Shown: positions 52,274-61,228 of the stretch, in pieces
How positions within the stretch are numbered: the first letter of the stretch is position 1
Layout of the letters: each line of letters starts with the position of its first letter
DNA from: Haloferax denitrificans ATCC 35960
GTDB taxonomy: Archaea; Halobacteriota; Halobacteria; Halobacteriales; Haloferacaceae
Direction of reading: 5' to 3'
Assembly (NCBI RefSeq): GCF_000337795.1
Contig: NZ_AOLP01000012.1
Span: 1-64,000 of the forward strand
Length of the DNA: 64,000 bases
Position numbers and translations under genes: made by a program
Notes under the pieces: model-generated
What the model saw: only the letters and a program-made list of their open reading frames with translations
Told to the model about the DNA's origin: nothing
Database searches by the model: none

Positions 52274-53463
52274 GTGACGACGACGACTGGTTCGAGCGGG
52301 CACTCCGCGACCGCGACGACAGCGAGACCGACGCAGACGACGCGGACCCGGACGAACGCGAGCAGAGCGACGACAGCGAGACCGACGGGTCGGCGGGTCG
52401 CGGTGGGGCCGCGGACTCGGGCCCGAGCCCGGGCTCGGACTCGGACTCGGACTCGCCGGACGCGTCGGTGTCGGTGGGACCCGACTCCGAGACCGAACGC
52501 GACGGGCCCGACGCGACAGACGCGGCCGAAGACGAGGGCGAACCGCTGTCGTTCGGCGGCGGTCCGTTCGGCGGGAGTGAGGGCGACGACGGCCCGACAG
52601 ACGACGACCCGTTTGCGACCGATTTCGCCAGTGCGTTCGAGAACGCGCCGACGCCCGACGCGGGCGGCGGGTTCGGCGGCGAGTCGCCCGACGACGACTT
52701 CGGGTTCGGTCCCGGCCCGGAGGGGTCTGACCCCCCGACCTTCGACGACGAGGAGTTCGACTCCGACATCGACCGCATCGATATCGGCATCGAGGGGCTC
52801 GACGACATGATTCTCGGCGGCGTCCCCGAGCGGTCGCTGATGGTGGCCATCGGGAGCGCCGGGACCGGCAAGACGACGTTCGGCCTGCAGTTCCTCCGGA
52901 AGGCGCTCGATGACGGCGGGAGCGGCGTCTACATCACGCTCGAAGAGAGCCGCGAGCGCATCCTCGACACGGCCGACGAGAAGGGGTGGGAGTTTTCGAA
53001 ACACGAGGCCGACGGCCGGTTGGCCGTCATTGACCTCGACCCCGTCGAGATGGCAAACAGCCTATCGAGCATCCGCAACGACCTCCCGCGGCTGGTCGAG
53101 GAGTTCGGTGCCGACCGGCTCGTCCTCGACTCCGTCTCGCTTCTGGAGATGATGTACGACCACCCCTCGAAGCGCCGAAGCGAGGTGTTCAACTTCACGC
53201 GGTCGCTGAAGGACGCCGGCGTGACGACGATGCTCACCTCCGAGGCGGACCAGTCGACCCCCTACGTCTCCCGACACGGCATCGTCGAGTACCTCTCGGA
53301 CGCCGTGTTCGTCCTCCAGTACGTCCGCGGCGACGACTTCCGGGAGACCCGGCTCGCAATCGAGATTCAGAAGATACGCGACGCGAACCACTCCCGGGAG
53401 ACCAAGCCCTACGAACTCACGAACGAGGGTCTCAGCGTCTACCAGCAGGCGAACATCTTCTGA
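52270..53463 (+). CDS. Single-domain KaiC/RadA-like ATPase with acidic N-terminal extension
   Basis: 397 residues from a GTG. The first ~165 residues are an acidic Asp/Gly/Ser-rich low-complexity region with hexanucleotide GACTCG repeats in the DNA. The rest is one RecA-like KaiC domain: IGSAGTGKTTFGLQFLRKAL (Walker A) with DRLVLDSVSLLEMM (Walker B). The usual KaiC has two domains; this is a single-domain archaeal form, probably a signalling or regulatory ATPase. GTG at 52258 or 52261 are alternative starts. Confidence 0.85.
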   Translation: MSDDDDWFERALRDRDDSETDADDADPDEREQSDDSETDGSAGRGGAADSGPSPGSDSDSDSPDASVSVGPDSETERDGPDATDAAEDEGEPLSFGGGPFGGSEGDDGPTDDDPFATDFASAFENAPTPDAGGGFGGESPDDDFGFGPGPEGSDPPTFDDEEFDSDIDRIDIGIEGLDDMILGGVPERSLMVAIGSAGTGKTTFGLQFLRKALDDGGSGVYITLEESRERILDTADEKGWEFSKHEADGRLAVIDLDPVEMANSLSSIRNDLPRLVEEFGADRLVLDSVSLLEMMYDHPSKRRSEVFNFTRSLKDAGVTTMLTSEADQSTPYVSRHGIVEYLSDAVFVLQYVRGDDFRETRLAIEIQKIRDANHSRETKPYELTNEGLSVYQQANIF

Positions 53464-53576
53464 CCCCGCATCCGGCGTTCCGCCTTCCGGCGGCGTCGGC
53501 CTCGGACACGCGCCTCCGCGGCGAAGAAAAAAGCGTCGTCGGAAACGCCGTCGGAAGCGCCGTCGGCGTCGATAGC

Positions 53577-54245
53577 TCAGTCGTCGGCGGGCGCGGGCTC
53601 CGCCGACTGCTCCTCGAAGCTTTCGAAGTGAACGACTTCGTCGACCGGGCGGCGGTACTTGCGCTCCGCCTGCAACTCGCCGGCGTCGTCGGCGGGGATG
53701 CCCATCGTCAGGAGCATCACGGGCTCGTAGCGCTCGCCGTCGATGTCGAACGCGTCGATGACGGCGTCGGCGTCGAAGCCGCCGATGGGGCAGGTGGCCA
53801 CGCCCTCGTCCCACGCGGCGTACATGAGCGACATCGCGACGAGCGACGTCGAGCGGACGGTCCAGACGCGGCGCTCCTGCTCGGGGAGGTCGGCCATGCC
53901 GGCGATGTTCTCGAGGATACCGTCGCGGACCTCCTCGTTGGGCAGGTAGCCCTTCTCCAGCATGTCGTCGGCGACGGTCTCGGCGTGCGCCTCGGGGTCC
54001 TTGTTTCCGAGCACGATGACGGACGCGGCGGCACCGGTGACGTGTTCCTGGTCGTAGGCCGCCTCGCGGAGCGCCTGCTGTGTCTCGTCGTCGCGGAGCA
54101 CGACGAACTCCCACGGCTGGAGGTTGTAGCTCGACGGGGCCTGCACGGCGGTTTCGAATATCGTCCGGAGGGTCTCGTCGTCGAGCGGCTCGTCGGCGTA
54201 CTCGTGAATCGAGCGGCGGGTCGTCACGACCTCTGTGAAATCCAT
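53577..54245 (-). CDS. Nitroreductase-family flavoprotein
   Basis: 222 residues. The N-terminal VTTRRSIHEYADEPLDDETL FMN-binding segment, AVQAPSSYNLQPWEFVVLRD and CPIGGFDADAVIDAFDI are the nitroreductase motifs. It probably reduces nitro or quinone compounds with NAD(P)H as an FMN homodimer. The C-terminus is a polar tail. The T-rich stretch at 53526-53531 (read on the minus strand) may terminate it. Confidence 0.9.
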   Translation of the reverse strand: MDFTEVVTTRRSIHEYADEPLDDETLRTIFETAVQAPSSYNLQPWEFVVLRDDETQQALREAAYDQEHVTGAAASVIVLGNKDPEAHAETVADDMLEKGYLPNEEVRDGILENIAGMADLPEQERRVWTVRSTSLVAMSLMYAAWDEGVATCPIGGFDADAVIDAFDIDGERYEPVMLLTMGIPADDAGELQAERKYRRPVDEVVHFESFEEQSAEPAPADD

Positions 54246-54408
54246 CGGTTCCCGACAGGGACGGAACGGAAATAGGGCGTTGCAATCCGGTCGAACCGGC
54301 CGATTCCGGTGTGCTCGCAGTCCTCGTATCGGAACGCGACCGGGTGGCGTCGGTGTTACCGTGGGCGGTCGGAGACGCGGCGCGCTGACGGCGTCCGCCC
54401 GTCGCGGC

Positions 54409-54843
54409 TCACCTGACGATGGTCACCGGCACGGGCGACCGCCGGAGGACCTCTTCCGCGACGCTCCCGAGCAGGATGCGCGAGACGCCGGTCCGGCCGT
54501 GGCTCCCCATCACGACGTGGTCGTAGTCGGCGTCGTCGCCGCCCAGCACCTCGACGATGACCTTCTGGGGACTGCCGACTTCGATGCGGTCGGTCACCGC
54601 CCTGTCGGCGTCGACGATTCCGACCTCGGCTTTCACCTCGGCGAACGTCTCTCTCGCCTTCCGTTTCTCCGCTTGGAACCACTCTTCGGAGCCGCTGAGC
54701 GCCCGCTCTCTGTAGTCGGCGTCGGCGGGGTTGATGACGTTCAAGAGCGTGAGTTCGGCGTCGGGCCACTCCGAGGCGGCGAAGCGAACCGCGGCGACCG
54801 ACTGCGGCGACCCGTCGGTCGGAACGAGCACGTGTTCGGCCAT
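54409..54843 (-). CDS. Universal stress protein (UspA family)
   Basis: 144 residues with the full ATP-binding loop VVMGSHGRTGVSRILLGSVA and the VLVPTDGSPQSVAAVRFA N-terminus. Unlike the Usp at 24890, all G-x2-G-x9-G(S/T) positions are present, so ATP binding is expected. CGGCTTTTTAGCG (minus strand) lies 27 nt upstream of the ATG. Confidence 0.92.
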   Translation of the reverse strand: MAEHVLVPTDGSPQSVAAVRFAASEWPDAELTLLNVINPADADYRERALSGSEEWFQAEKRKARETFAEVKAEVGIVDADRAVTDRIEVGSPQKVIVEVLGGDDADYDHVVMGSHGRTGVSRILLGSVAEEVLRRSPVPVTIVR

Positions 54844-54948
54844 GTCGCGGACTACTCGGCCGACCGCTAAAAAGCCGCCCGGCGAGCGCGCCGCGTCGGA
54901 GTGCGCCCGTCCCGAGGGAACTGCGGTCGGCGCGCCGCGTCGCGGCCG

Positions 54949-56934
54949 TCAGTCGCCGTGTCGCGTCACGCAGGTCGAAAGCCCCGTCAGTTCGACGGGT
55001 TCGGAGTTGTCGGGCGAGTAGACGACCATCTGCCCTTTCTCCATGTACGGCACCTTGTCTTCGAGGTTCGGCGGGATGTTGACGCTCTTGATGGCGTCCT
55101 CGTCGCCGAGGTTGAGCACGACCTTCGTGTTCACCTGCTTGAACACCGGGTCGGCGATGTCCTGTGGGTCCTGCGTGATGAGAAACAGCCCGAGTCGCTC
55201 CTTTCGGCCCTGCTTTGCCGCCTCGGTGAACTTCTGGATGACCTTCCGCGCCTGCACCGAGTCGGCGTCGGTGAGGAAGTTGTGCGCCTCGTCCATCCCG
55301 AGGACGACCGGCGTCTCCTTGATGCGGTCGCTCGACGGGTCGTTCGAGAGCTTGTCGTCGATGAGAAGCGCCGACACCGCGAGGACGAACAGCTCTTTCG
55401 CCCGGCTCGACGAGAGGTGGTAGGTCGGCACGACCGTCAGCCCGCCGGGGCGGACGAGCTGGTGGTCGAGTTCGGTTATCGGCCGGGCGTCCTGGTCGAA
55501 CACGCCGCTCGGCACGCCGCGGACCCGGCGTTTCACCGCGTCGAAGGTGGCCTCGTGGACCCGTCCCGACTCGTGCAGTTCCTCTTTCAGCGCCGGGTCG
55601 TCGAGGAACTGGAGGAACTGCTTGTACGTCCCCGAGTCGCCGTAGTTCCGGAAGAAGCGGTTCAGGAGTTCGATGAGCGCCGGGTACTGGTTGTCGTTGA
55701 GACTACTCCCGGCGACGAGCCACGGGAGGTCCCGCGCCATCGAGAAGGGGATGGTGAACTCCAACTGCTCGGCGCGGTGGTTCGCGCCCGGATACGACGA
55801 CCCGGCCATCTTGGGGACGAGCGCGACGGTGTCGTCGTGGCCGCCGTGGGCGACGCCCTCGCGCTCGTAGCGTCGGGCCGTCTCGGCGTCCATGTCGGGG
55901 TTGTCGTCGTGCATCTGGGCGTACTCGTCCTGCGGGTCGAACTGGACGACCGCGGTCTGGACCTCGCGGCCGTCGTCCATCTCGTAGCTCCGCTCCCCCG
56001 AGAGGTACTGCCGCAGGATGTTCTTCGAGGCGTGGGTCTTGCCCGACCCCGTGCCGCCGGCGACGAGCGTGTGGCGGAACACGAGCGGGTCGCCGTCGGT
56101 GTAGTCGTCTTTCAGCCGGTAGTCGATGGTCGGCGGCCGGGCCGCGGTCCGGACCTTCTCGCCGCCGACCGAGAGGTGGCCGAGGAAGACGCCCGCCTCG
56201 GGTATCTTCAGGCCGGTCTTAATCTGGGTCGCGTCGGTGGCCTCGCCGACCGTCGCCTGCGGTTTCGGCACGCGGTCGACCATCCGGCGCTTGAGTTCGC
56301 CGCGGTCGGAAAACAGCACGGCGATGGGTTCGAGTTCGGCCATGAACTTGAAATCGCGCTCCTCGAACTCGTCGGCCGGGCGGCGCATGGCCCGGCGGGC
56401 GTGAATCTCCGTCGCGTCGTCGGCCTGAAACTCCTGGGCGTACTCCAGGCCGACGATGCGGCAGAACAGCAGTTCGTCGTCGGGGTAGGGGACGACGAGG
56501 TACTTCCCGAGGCGGACGCGCTCGCGGTTGCCCGCGGTCACGAACGCCCGGAGCGCCGTCCGCTCGGGGTCCTCCGACACGCGCAGGCCCGGCGAGACCG
56601 CAATCGCGCCGACGCCCCGCTCGTCGCCGACGGGGTCGGCGTCGTACTCGTCGAACTGCAGGTCGTCCGCGTCGTCGGTCGCGCCGGTCGCGCCGGCCGC
56701 GCTGGTCGCATCGGTCGAACCGCCGTCGCGGCGTTCGTCGCGCCCGTCGCGGCCGGCATCGACGCCGTCGCCGTCGGCCGAACTCGCGGCGGTCGCGTCG
56801 GGTTCCGAGACGGAGTCGGAACGCGCGGAGCCTCCGTTCCCGGCGGCGGTCCCCGCCTGCTCGTCTCGACCCGCGTCCGACGAGTCGTCGGAGTCGTCGC
56901 CGGCGAAGTCGCTGAAGTCCCCCAGGTCGGTCAT
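54949..56934 (-). CDS. herA: HerA-family DNA translocase/helicase ATPase
   Basis: 661 residues. An acidic low-complexity N-terminus of ~90 residues precedes a HAS-barrel-like region (EDPERTALRAFVTAG) and the ATPase. Walker A is HTLVAGGTGSGKTHASKNIL near 305, Walker B is VVLGMDEAHNFL near 550, and LFLITQDPQDIADPV follows. HerA forms hexamers that with NurA nuclease resect DNA ends for recombination. nurA lies at 57531 on the same strand, separated by an oppositely oriented gene. CGTGGCTTTTTAC (minus strand) is the promoter-like element. Confidence 0.88.
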   Translation of the reverse strand: MTDLGDFSDFAGDDSDDSSDAGRDEQAGTAAGNGGSARSDSVSEPDATAASSADGDGVDAGRDGRDERRDGGSTDATSAAGATGATDDADDLQFDEYDADPVGDERGVGAIAVSPGLRVSEDPERTALRAFVTAGNRERVRLGKYLVVPYPDDELLFCRIVGLEYAQEFQADDATEIHARRAMRRPADEFEERDFKFMAELEPIAVLFSDRGELKRRMVDRVPKPQATVGEATDATQIKTGLKIPEAGVFLGHLSVGGEKVRTAARPPTIDYRLKDDYTDGDPLVFRHTLVAGGTGSGKTHASKNILRQYLSGERSYEMDDGREVQTAVVQFDPQDEYAQMHDDNPDMDAETARRYEREGVAHGGHDDTVALVPKMAGSSYPGANHRAEQLEFTIPFSMARDLPWLVAGSSLNDNQYPALIELLNRFFRNYGDSGTYKQFLQFLDDPALKEELHESGRVHEATFDAVKRRVRGVPSGVFDQDARPITELDHQLVRPGGLTVVPTYHLSSSRAKELFVLAVSALLIDDKLSNDPSSDRIKETPVVLGMDEAHNFLTDADSVQARKVIQKFTEAAKQGRKERLGLFLITQDPQDIADPVFKQVNTKVVLNLGDEDAIKSVNIPPNLEDKVPYMEKGQMVVYSPDNSEPVELTGLSTCVTRHGD

Positions 56935-57068
56935 GTTCCAACGCTTGCGGGCGGCGAGTAAAAAGCCACGCGTCGGCGACGGCGCTCGGTCCCGTGACCC
57001 GCGGTCCCGTATCCCGCGGTCTCGGGCCGTCGCGTACGACTTTTCCGTGTCGCGCCCCTAGCCCGGCT

Positions 57069-57491
57069 ATGTTATTGGTCCGCGGTCACGGCGGCGGCAC
57101 GGCACTCACCGGCACGATATTCGAACGGGGGGAGCAAGCGCCGACCTACCGCGGCGCGCCGAACGAGGACGCCCCCTACGTCTGGGTCTGCGACGAGTTC
57201 TACGAGGTCGAAAGCGGCGGCTCGGAGACCGAAATCGACGGGCGGACGATTCGGGTCGCCTTCGACACGCCGCTTCCCCGCGGCTTCGACACCCGCGAGC
57301 AGGCGCTGTCGGCGGCGAAAGAACACGTCAGGACGCAGTTCGCGCGGGTCGGCGTCCCCGCCGACGACGTGCGGGTCGAGGTCGTCAGGCCAGAAGAGGA
57401 GGGAACGCCGGAGGACGAACAGCCGGCCCCGGCGGACCGCTCCGCCGACGAGGGGTCTCCCGAGGGCGACGCGTCGGACGCGTCGCGCTGA
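57069..57491 (+). CDS. Conserved haloarchaeal protein between herA and nurA (DUF7113-like)
   Basis: 140 residues. The first ~100 look like a compact domain (MLLVRGHGGGTALTGTIFER, YVWVCDEFYEVESGG, REQALSAAKEHVRTQF); the rest is an acidic Pro/Asp-rich tail. No catalytic motif is recognised. It is divergent from herA, with a TATA-like CTTTTCC before the ATG, and convergent with nurA. The position hints at a link to DNA repair only through neighbours. Confidence 0.65.
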   Translation: MLLVRGHGGGTALTGTIFERGEQAPTYRGAPNEDAPYVWVCDEFYEVESGGSETEIDGRTIRVAFDTPLPRGFDTREQALSAAKEHVRTQFARVGVPADDVRVEVVRPEEEGTPEDEQPAPADRSADEGSPEGDASDASR

Positions 57492-57530
57492 GTCGGCCGA
57501 CGCTCCCCACGCTCACCCTCGCCCTCTCCG

Positions 57531-58805
57531 TCACTCGTCGGCGTCGACCCAGCGGATGTTGTCGTAGCTCTTCATCGGGTCCGAGTCGAGCTTTTCTGAG
57601 AGTTTGCGCCTGAGCGCGGCCTTCTCGCCGATGCTCACCCGCGCGAGTTCGTCCGCCTTCTCGACCGCCAGCGGCGGCCCGCGCGTGGCGGCCACGTCGC
57701 GGACGACGTGGTGCATCAGGTCCGCCCGAGTCTCCGGGTCCTTCGTGAACGCGTAGGGCGCTTCGACCCGGTAGCACACGTCGGTCCGGGGGTCGTACAG
57801 CACGAAGAACGTCACCGTGTACGCCTCGGGGTCGAGCTTCCGCTCGATGCCGAACGCCTCGCCCTCGGCGCTCAGTTGGCGGTCCGACCCGCCGCGCGAG
57901 ACGAACCAGCTCGTGAACGTGAGTTCGTCGGTGCGGCGCTCGTCGCCGTCGGGACCCTCCCGGCGTTCGAGCAGGTTGACGAAGAAGGCGGCGTCGTCGA
58001 CCCACGGCCGCCTGCCGGCGTCGCTCCCGTCGAGCTGTTTTCTGACCGTGCGGACGACGTGTTTCGCGCCGGGGTTCTTCACGAAGCCGGCGAGGGGCAC
58101 GTCGCGCTCGACGAAGCGCTCGACGAGTCGAATGTAGTTCTCCACGACGGCCTTCGGCTTCGCGTCGCGAGCGAGGTCCTTCAGTTCGGCGTCGCGGTCG
58201 CGCCAGTTCAGGAGTTCCTTCGGGTACACCGGCCCGTCGAGGATGAGCAGGTCGGCGACGGCGTCGGCGTGTTCGAGCGCGTGGGCGCTCTCGGCGAGGT
58301 AGAGCGCGAGCGCGTGGACGACGCCCTCGGCGTAGCGGTTGACCCGCGGGACGCTCAACACGCGCCTGCGGCCGTAGCCCTCGTCGGAGTGGAGCCAGTC
58401 GTCGGTGTCGAAGAAGGGAACCGGGTCGTGGGTGTGGGCCGCCATGACGATAGAGCGGTGGCGGTGGAGGTCGAGGTCAGAGGGTTCGGCGGCCATCGCC
58501 GCGTGGGCCACGTCGAGGACGAGCCCGTTTTTGAACGTCGTCGGGTTGATGGTCCCCGAGTCGAGGCCGTGGACGGTCGGGAACGGCGACTCCGTGAGCG
58601 CCACGTCGTCGATATCGGCGGCGTGGAGCTGTTTCTCGCCGAGCGGCTCGACGATTGGGAGTCCCCCGTCGGGCGATTCGAGGGGGTCGAGCCACGACTC
58701 CCAGACCGTCCGCGCGAGGTCGTCGTAGTCGGCGTCGTCGACCGAGTCCGCGATGGTGCTCGCCATGGACGCGATGTCGTCCACGTGGACGGGGTCGAGG
58801 GTCAT
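57531..58805 (-). CDS. nurA: NurA-domain 5'-3' nuclease
   Basis: 424 residues. Catalytic acidic residues are likely the Asp of VHGLDSGT (about 82) and the Asp of ADLLILDGPVYP, typical for NurA. The C-terminal part includes VEKADELARVSIGEKAAL. NurA degrades 5' strands and works with HerA in end resection. I chose the ATG at 58805 because it begins the conserved part and follows CACTATACT (minus strand). Confidence 0.85.
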   Translation of the reverse strand: MTLDPVHVDDIASMASTIADSVDDADYDDLARTVWESWLDPLESPDGGLPIVEPLGEKQLHAADIDDVALTESPFPTVHGLDSGTINPTTFKNGLVLDVAHAAMAAEPSDLDLHRHRSIVMAAHTHDPVPFFDTDDWLHSDEGYGRRRVLSVPRVNRYAEGVVHALALYLAESAHALEHADAVADLLILDGPVYPKELLNWRDRDAELKDLARDAKPKAVVENYIRLVERFVERDVPLAGFVKNPGAKHVVRTVRKQLDGSDAGRRPWVDDAAFFVNLLERREGPDGDERRTDELTFTSWFVSRGGSDRQLSAEGEAFGIERKLDPEAYTVTFFVLYDPRTDVCYRVEAPYAFTKDPETRADLMHHVVRDVAATRGPPLAVEKADELARVSIGEKAALRRKLSEKLDSDPMKSYDNIRWVDADE

Positions 58806-58954
58806 ACCTCGGCGTCGTCGCCGACAAGTATAGTGGTTGTCGTCGTCGGTGGGAGCCACCCCGACGGGGCCGACGCGAGCAGGCGCGGGACGGCTCGTCC
58901 CCTCGACAGGTCCCGGCACGCTCATACCGCTCCGTTGCCAACGCTTCACCGACG

Positions 58955-59614
58955 ATGTCAGTCAGCGCGGTCGGGTTCGACCTCGACTACACACTCGCGG
59001 TGCCGACGCGGGACCGCGAGACGATTCTCTCGGAGGCGGCGGCGGCGGCGGGCGCGCCCCCGCTGACCCGAGAGGCGTATCTCCGGGCACACCAAGAGAA
59101 CCTCACGCGCGAGACGCGCGAGCCCATCTTCGAGGCCCTCCTCGACGAGCACGGCTCCCCCGTCGACCCGGAGCGCGTCGCGACGGCGTACAGAGAGCGA
59201 ATCACCGACGCGGTCGTCCCCGTCGAGGGCGTCGAGGCGATGCTCGCCGGCCTGCGGACGACCTACCGCGTCGGCCTCCTCACCAACGGGCCGGTCGTGG
59301 CCCAGGAGGCGAAAATCGACAAACTCGGGTGGCGCGACCACTTCGACACGGCCCTCGTGACGGGGGCGCTCCCCGCCGGCAAGCCGGACGAACGAGCGTT
59401 CCAAGCCCTGCTCGACAACCTCGGAACCGCGCCCGACGAGACCGTCTACGTCGGCGACAGCGTCCACCACGACATCGCCGGCGCGCACGACGCCGGGATG
59501 GTCCCGGTGCAGGTGCTCGGCGAGGGCTGTGACGACCCCGACCCGCGGGCGGTCGCGCACATCCACCACGACGACCTGCCGACGGCGCTTCCGGAACTCG
59601 TCGCGGACCTCTGA
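58955..59614 (+). CDS. HAD-superfamily hydrolase (subfamily IA)
   Basis: 219 residues. Motifs are GFDLDYTL (first Asp nucleophile), LLTNG (motif II), GKPDERAF (motif III Lys) and VYVGDSVHHDIAGAHDAGM (motif IV). The first motif has DLDYT rather than DxDGT, as in some phosphatases. The helical cap suggests a small-metabolite phosphatase, substrate unknown. The frame is open upstream; ATG 58955 begins the motif. Confidence 0.85.
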   Translation: MSVSAVGFDLDYTLAVPTRDRETILSEAAAAAGAPPLTREAYLRAHQENLTRETREPIFEALLDEHGSPVDPERVATAYRERITDAVVPVEGVEAMLAGLRTTYRVGLLTNGPVVAQEAKIDKLGWRDHFDTALVTGALPAGKPDERAFQALLDNLGTAPDETVYVGDSVHHDIAGAHDAGMVPVQVLGEGCDDPDPRAVAHIHHDDLPTALPELVADL

Positions 59615-59634
59615 GTCGGTCGCGCGACGGGCGT

Positions 59635-60039
59635 CTATTCTTCGTCTTCGCCTCGCTCCTCGGCGTCGAGCGCCGCGACCAGCGCGCGGAACGCCGGAAG
59701 CGTCCACTTCACCTGCGCGCCGTCCTCGACGAACACGAGCGTCCGCGGGGGGCGGACCGCCTTCGGGCGCACGCGAAGCCCCTCTTCGGAGGCGGCTTCG
59801 GCGGTCACGTCGGGGTGGGCGAGGAACTCGACGCGGGCGCGGTCCGGTTGGACGTACACCTCGGCGACGCGCTCGCCGTCGGCGGCGACCGCGTAGGCGA
59901 GCGCGCCGTCGTCGGTCGGCTCCACGTCGGCGTCGGCGTCGACGACGGAGAGAACCGAAAAGGCGTCCTCGTGGCCCGTGACCTCCGAGGCGAGCAGTTG
60001 GGCGATGCGTGTCCCGTCGGAGAGCGAATCGACGACCAT
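59635..60039 (-). CDS. Conserved haloarchaeal hypothetical protein
   Basis: 134 acidic residues. The alpha/beta pattern (VVDSLSDGTRIAQLLASEV, VFVEDGAQVKWTLPAFRALV) has no motif I can tie to a function. It is convergent with the HAD gene 20 nt away and followed, in its own transcription direction, by nothing for that gap. The start ATG at 60039 begins the conserved part. Confidence 0.62.
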   Translation of the reverse strand: MVVDSLSDGTRIAQLLASEVTGHEDAFSVLSVVDADADVEPTDDGALAYAVAADGERVAEVYVQPDRARVEFLAHPDVTAEAASEEGLRVRPKAVRPPRTLVFVEDGAQVKWTLPAFRALVAALDAEERGEDEE

Positions 60040-60115
60040 GCCGGGCGTTCGCGCCCGGACGGTTTCGGGGTGTCGCTTTGCTGGCGGGCGGAGAGAAAAG
60101 AGAGATGGGACGCCG

Positions 60116-60562
60116 CTACTCGGCCAGCGACCGCTTTGCCTTCTCGGCCGCGTCGTCGACGTTCACGTCGTTCGCGCGCGCGAAGAGGACCGCGGCGGCC
60201 TCGGCGGTGATACCGAGGCGCGACTGCCGCTCGTTGATGCCGGCGACGGCGGCCTGCTTTTCGACGCCGGCGGCGACGCAGGCGTCGAGAATCTGCTCGA
60301 ACGCCGACTGCTCGCGGAGGACGGAGGCGTCGGGTTCGAACTCCTCGGGTATCTGCACCTCGGCGGGGTCGAACGTCGCGACGACCTCGCCGTCGTCGCG
60401 TTCGACGAGGCCGCGGCCCGCCGCGAGGTCGATGAGGCGCTTGGCCTGGTCCGGGGAGAACCAGTCGCGGTCGAGCGACAGGGCGACGACGAACTCGCCT
60501 TCGCCGAGGCGGGTCGAGCCGTGTTGCCGGAAGGGGACGGCGACGGTGACGTCGAGACTCAT
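60116..60562 (-). CDS. DUF2240-family archaeal protein
   Basis: 148 residues. The family phrase EFVVALSLDRDWFSPDQAKRL is distinctive, followed by a UBA-like/helical C-terminal part (ILDACVAAGVEKQAAVAGIN, AVLFARANDV). The domain looks like a nucleic-acid- or protein-binding helical unit. The frame is open upstream, but ATG 60562 begins the conserved sequence and CCGTTTAG (minus strand) lies 27 nt upstream. It is divergent from the S8e gene. Confidence 0.8.
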   Translation of the reverse strand: MSLDVTVAVPFRQHGSTRLGEGEFVVALSLDRDWFSPDQAKRLIDLAAGRGLVERDDGEVVATFDPAEVQIPEEFEPDASVLREQSAFEQILDACVAAGVEKQAAVAGINERQSRLGITAEAAAVLFARANDVNVDDAAEKAKRSLAE

Positions 60563-60691
60563 CGGTTCGACGGCGGGCGCGGGCGAACTAAACGGTTTGC
60601 GTTGCCATCGCCCCCGAGAGACGTGGTGGCACCCGTCTCCGCCGAGCACCGATTCGAGCGATTCAAGTAGTCACCGAGGTTTTTACCCCGT

Positions 60692-61069
60692 ATGAAGGAC
60701 CAAGGACGCTCCAAGCGGAAGCGGACCGGCGGTCGGCGCAAGCCGTCCCGAAACAAGAAGCGATACCAGCTGGGCCGCGAACCCGCCGCCACGACGGTCG
60801 GCGAGCCCCGGTTCCAGATTATCGACTCCCGCGGGAACAACGAGAAGCTCCGCGCCCTCTCGACGAACGTCGCGCAGGTCGCAGACGGTGCCGACGTGAC
60901 GCAGGCCGACATCGAAGGCGTCGTCGACAACCCGTCGAACGTCAACTACGCCCGCCGGAACATCATCACGAAGGGCTCCATCATCGACACGAGCGCCGGC
61001 CGCGCCCGCGTCACCTCCCGCCCCGGTCAGGACGGGCAGGTCAACGCCGTCGTCGTCGACGAAGAGTAA
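60692..61069 (+). CDS. rps8e: 30S ribosomal protein S8e
   Basis: 125 residues. The basic N-terminus (KRTGGRRKPSRNKKRYQLGR), KLRALSTNVAQVADG and NPSNVNYARRNIITKG are classic S8e. It binds small-subunit rRNA in archaea and eukaryotes. The ATG at 60692 has TTCAAGTA about 27 nt upstream. A strong hairpin follows. Confidence 0.96.
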   Translation: MKDQGRSKRKRTGGRRKPSRNKKRYQLGREPAATTVGEPRFQIIDSRGNNEKLRALSTNVAQVADGADVTQADIEGVVDNPSNVNYARRNIITKGSIIDTSAGRARVTSRPGQDGQVNAVVVDEE

Positions 61070-61070
61070 C

Positions 61071-61101
61071 TTTCTCTCCCCGCGCCGTCGTTTCGGCGCG
61101 G
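61071..61101 (+). terminator. Hairpin after the S8e gene
   Basis: CCGCGCCG (61080-61087), loop TCGTTT, then CGGCGCGG (61094-61101) give a perfect 8-bp stem, preceded by CTTTCTCT and followed by a T-rich stretch (CTGTTTATCC). Position and shape fit a terminator for the ribosomal gene. Confidence 0.5.
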
Positions 61102-61228
61102 TCCGACTGTTTATCCCCGCGAGCCCCGCGGCCGTCGCTCGCGGGCGTGTGTGGTCGAAATCGAAAACGAGACTGGACGATACCGAATCGAACCGCGCGA
61201 CGAACCGGCGGGTCGGCCGGTCAGGGCG

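Noticed and set aside
52430-52455. GACTCG tandem repeat as a functional DNA element
   Set aside because: It lies in the coding sequence of the acidic linker of the KaiC protein and encodes Asp-Ser repeats.
54901-56961. A 686-residue plus-strand frame across herA
   Set aside because: Antisense shadow; the minus strand carries clear Walker A and B motifs.
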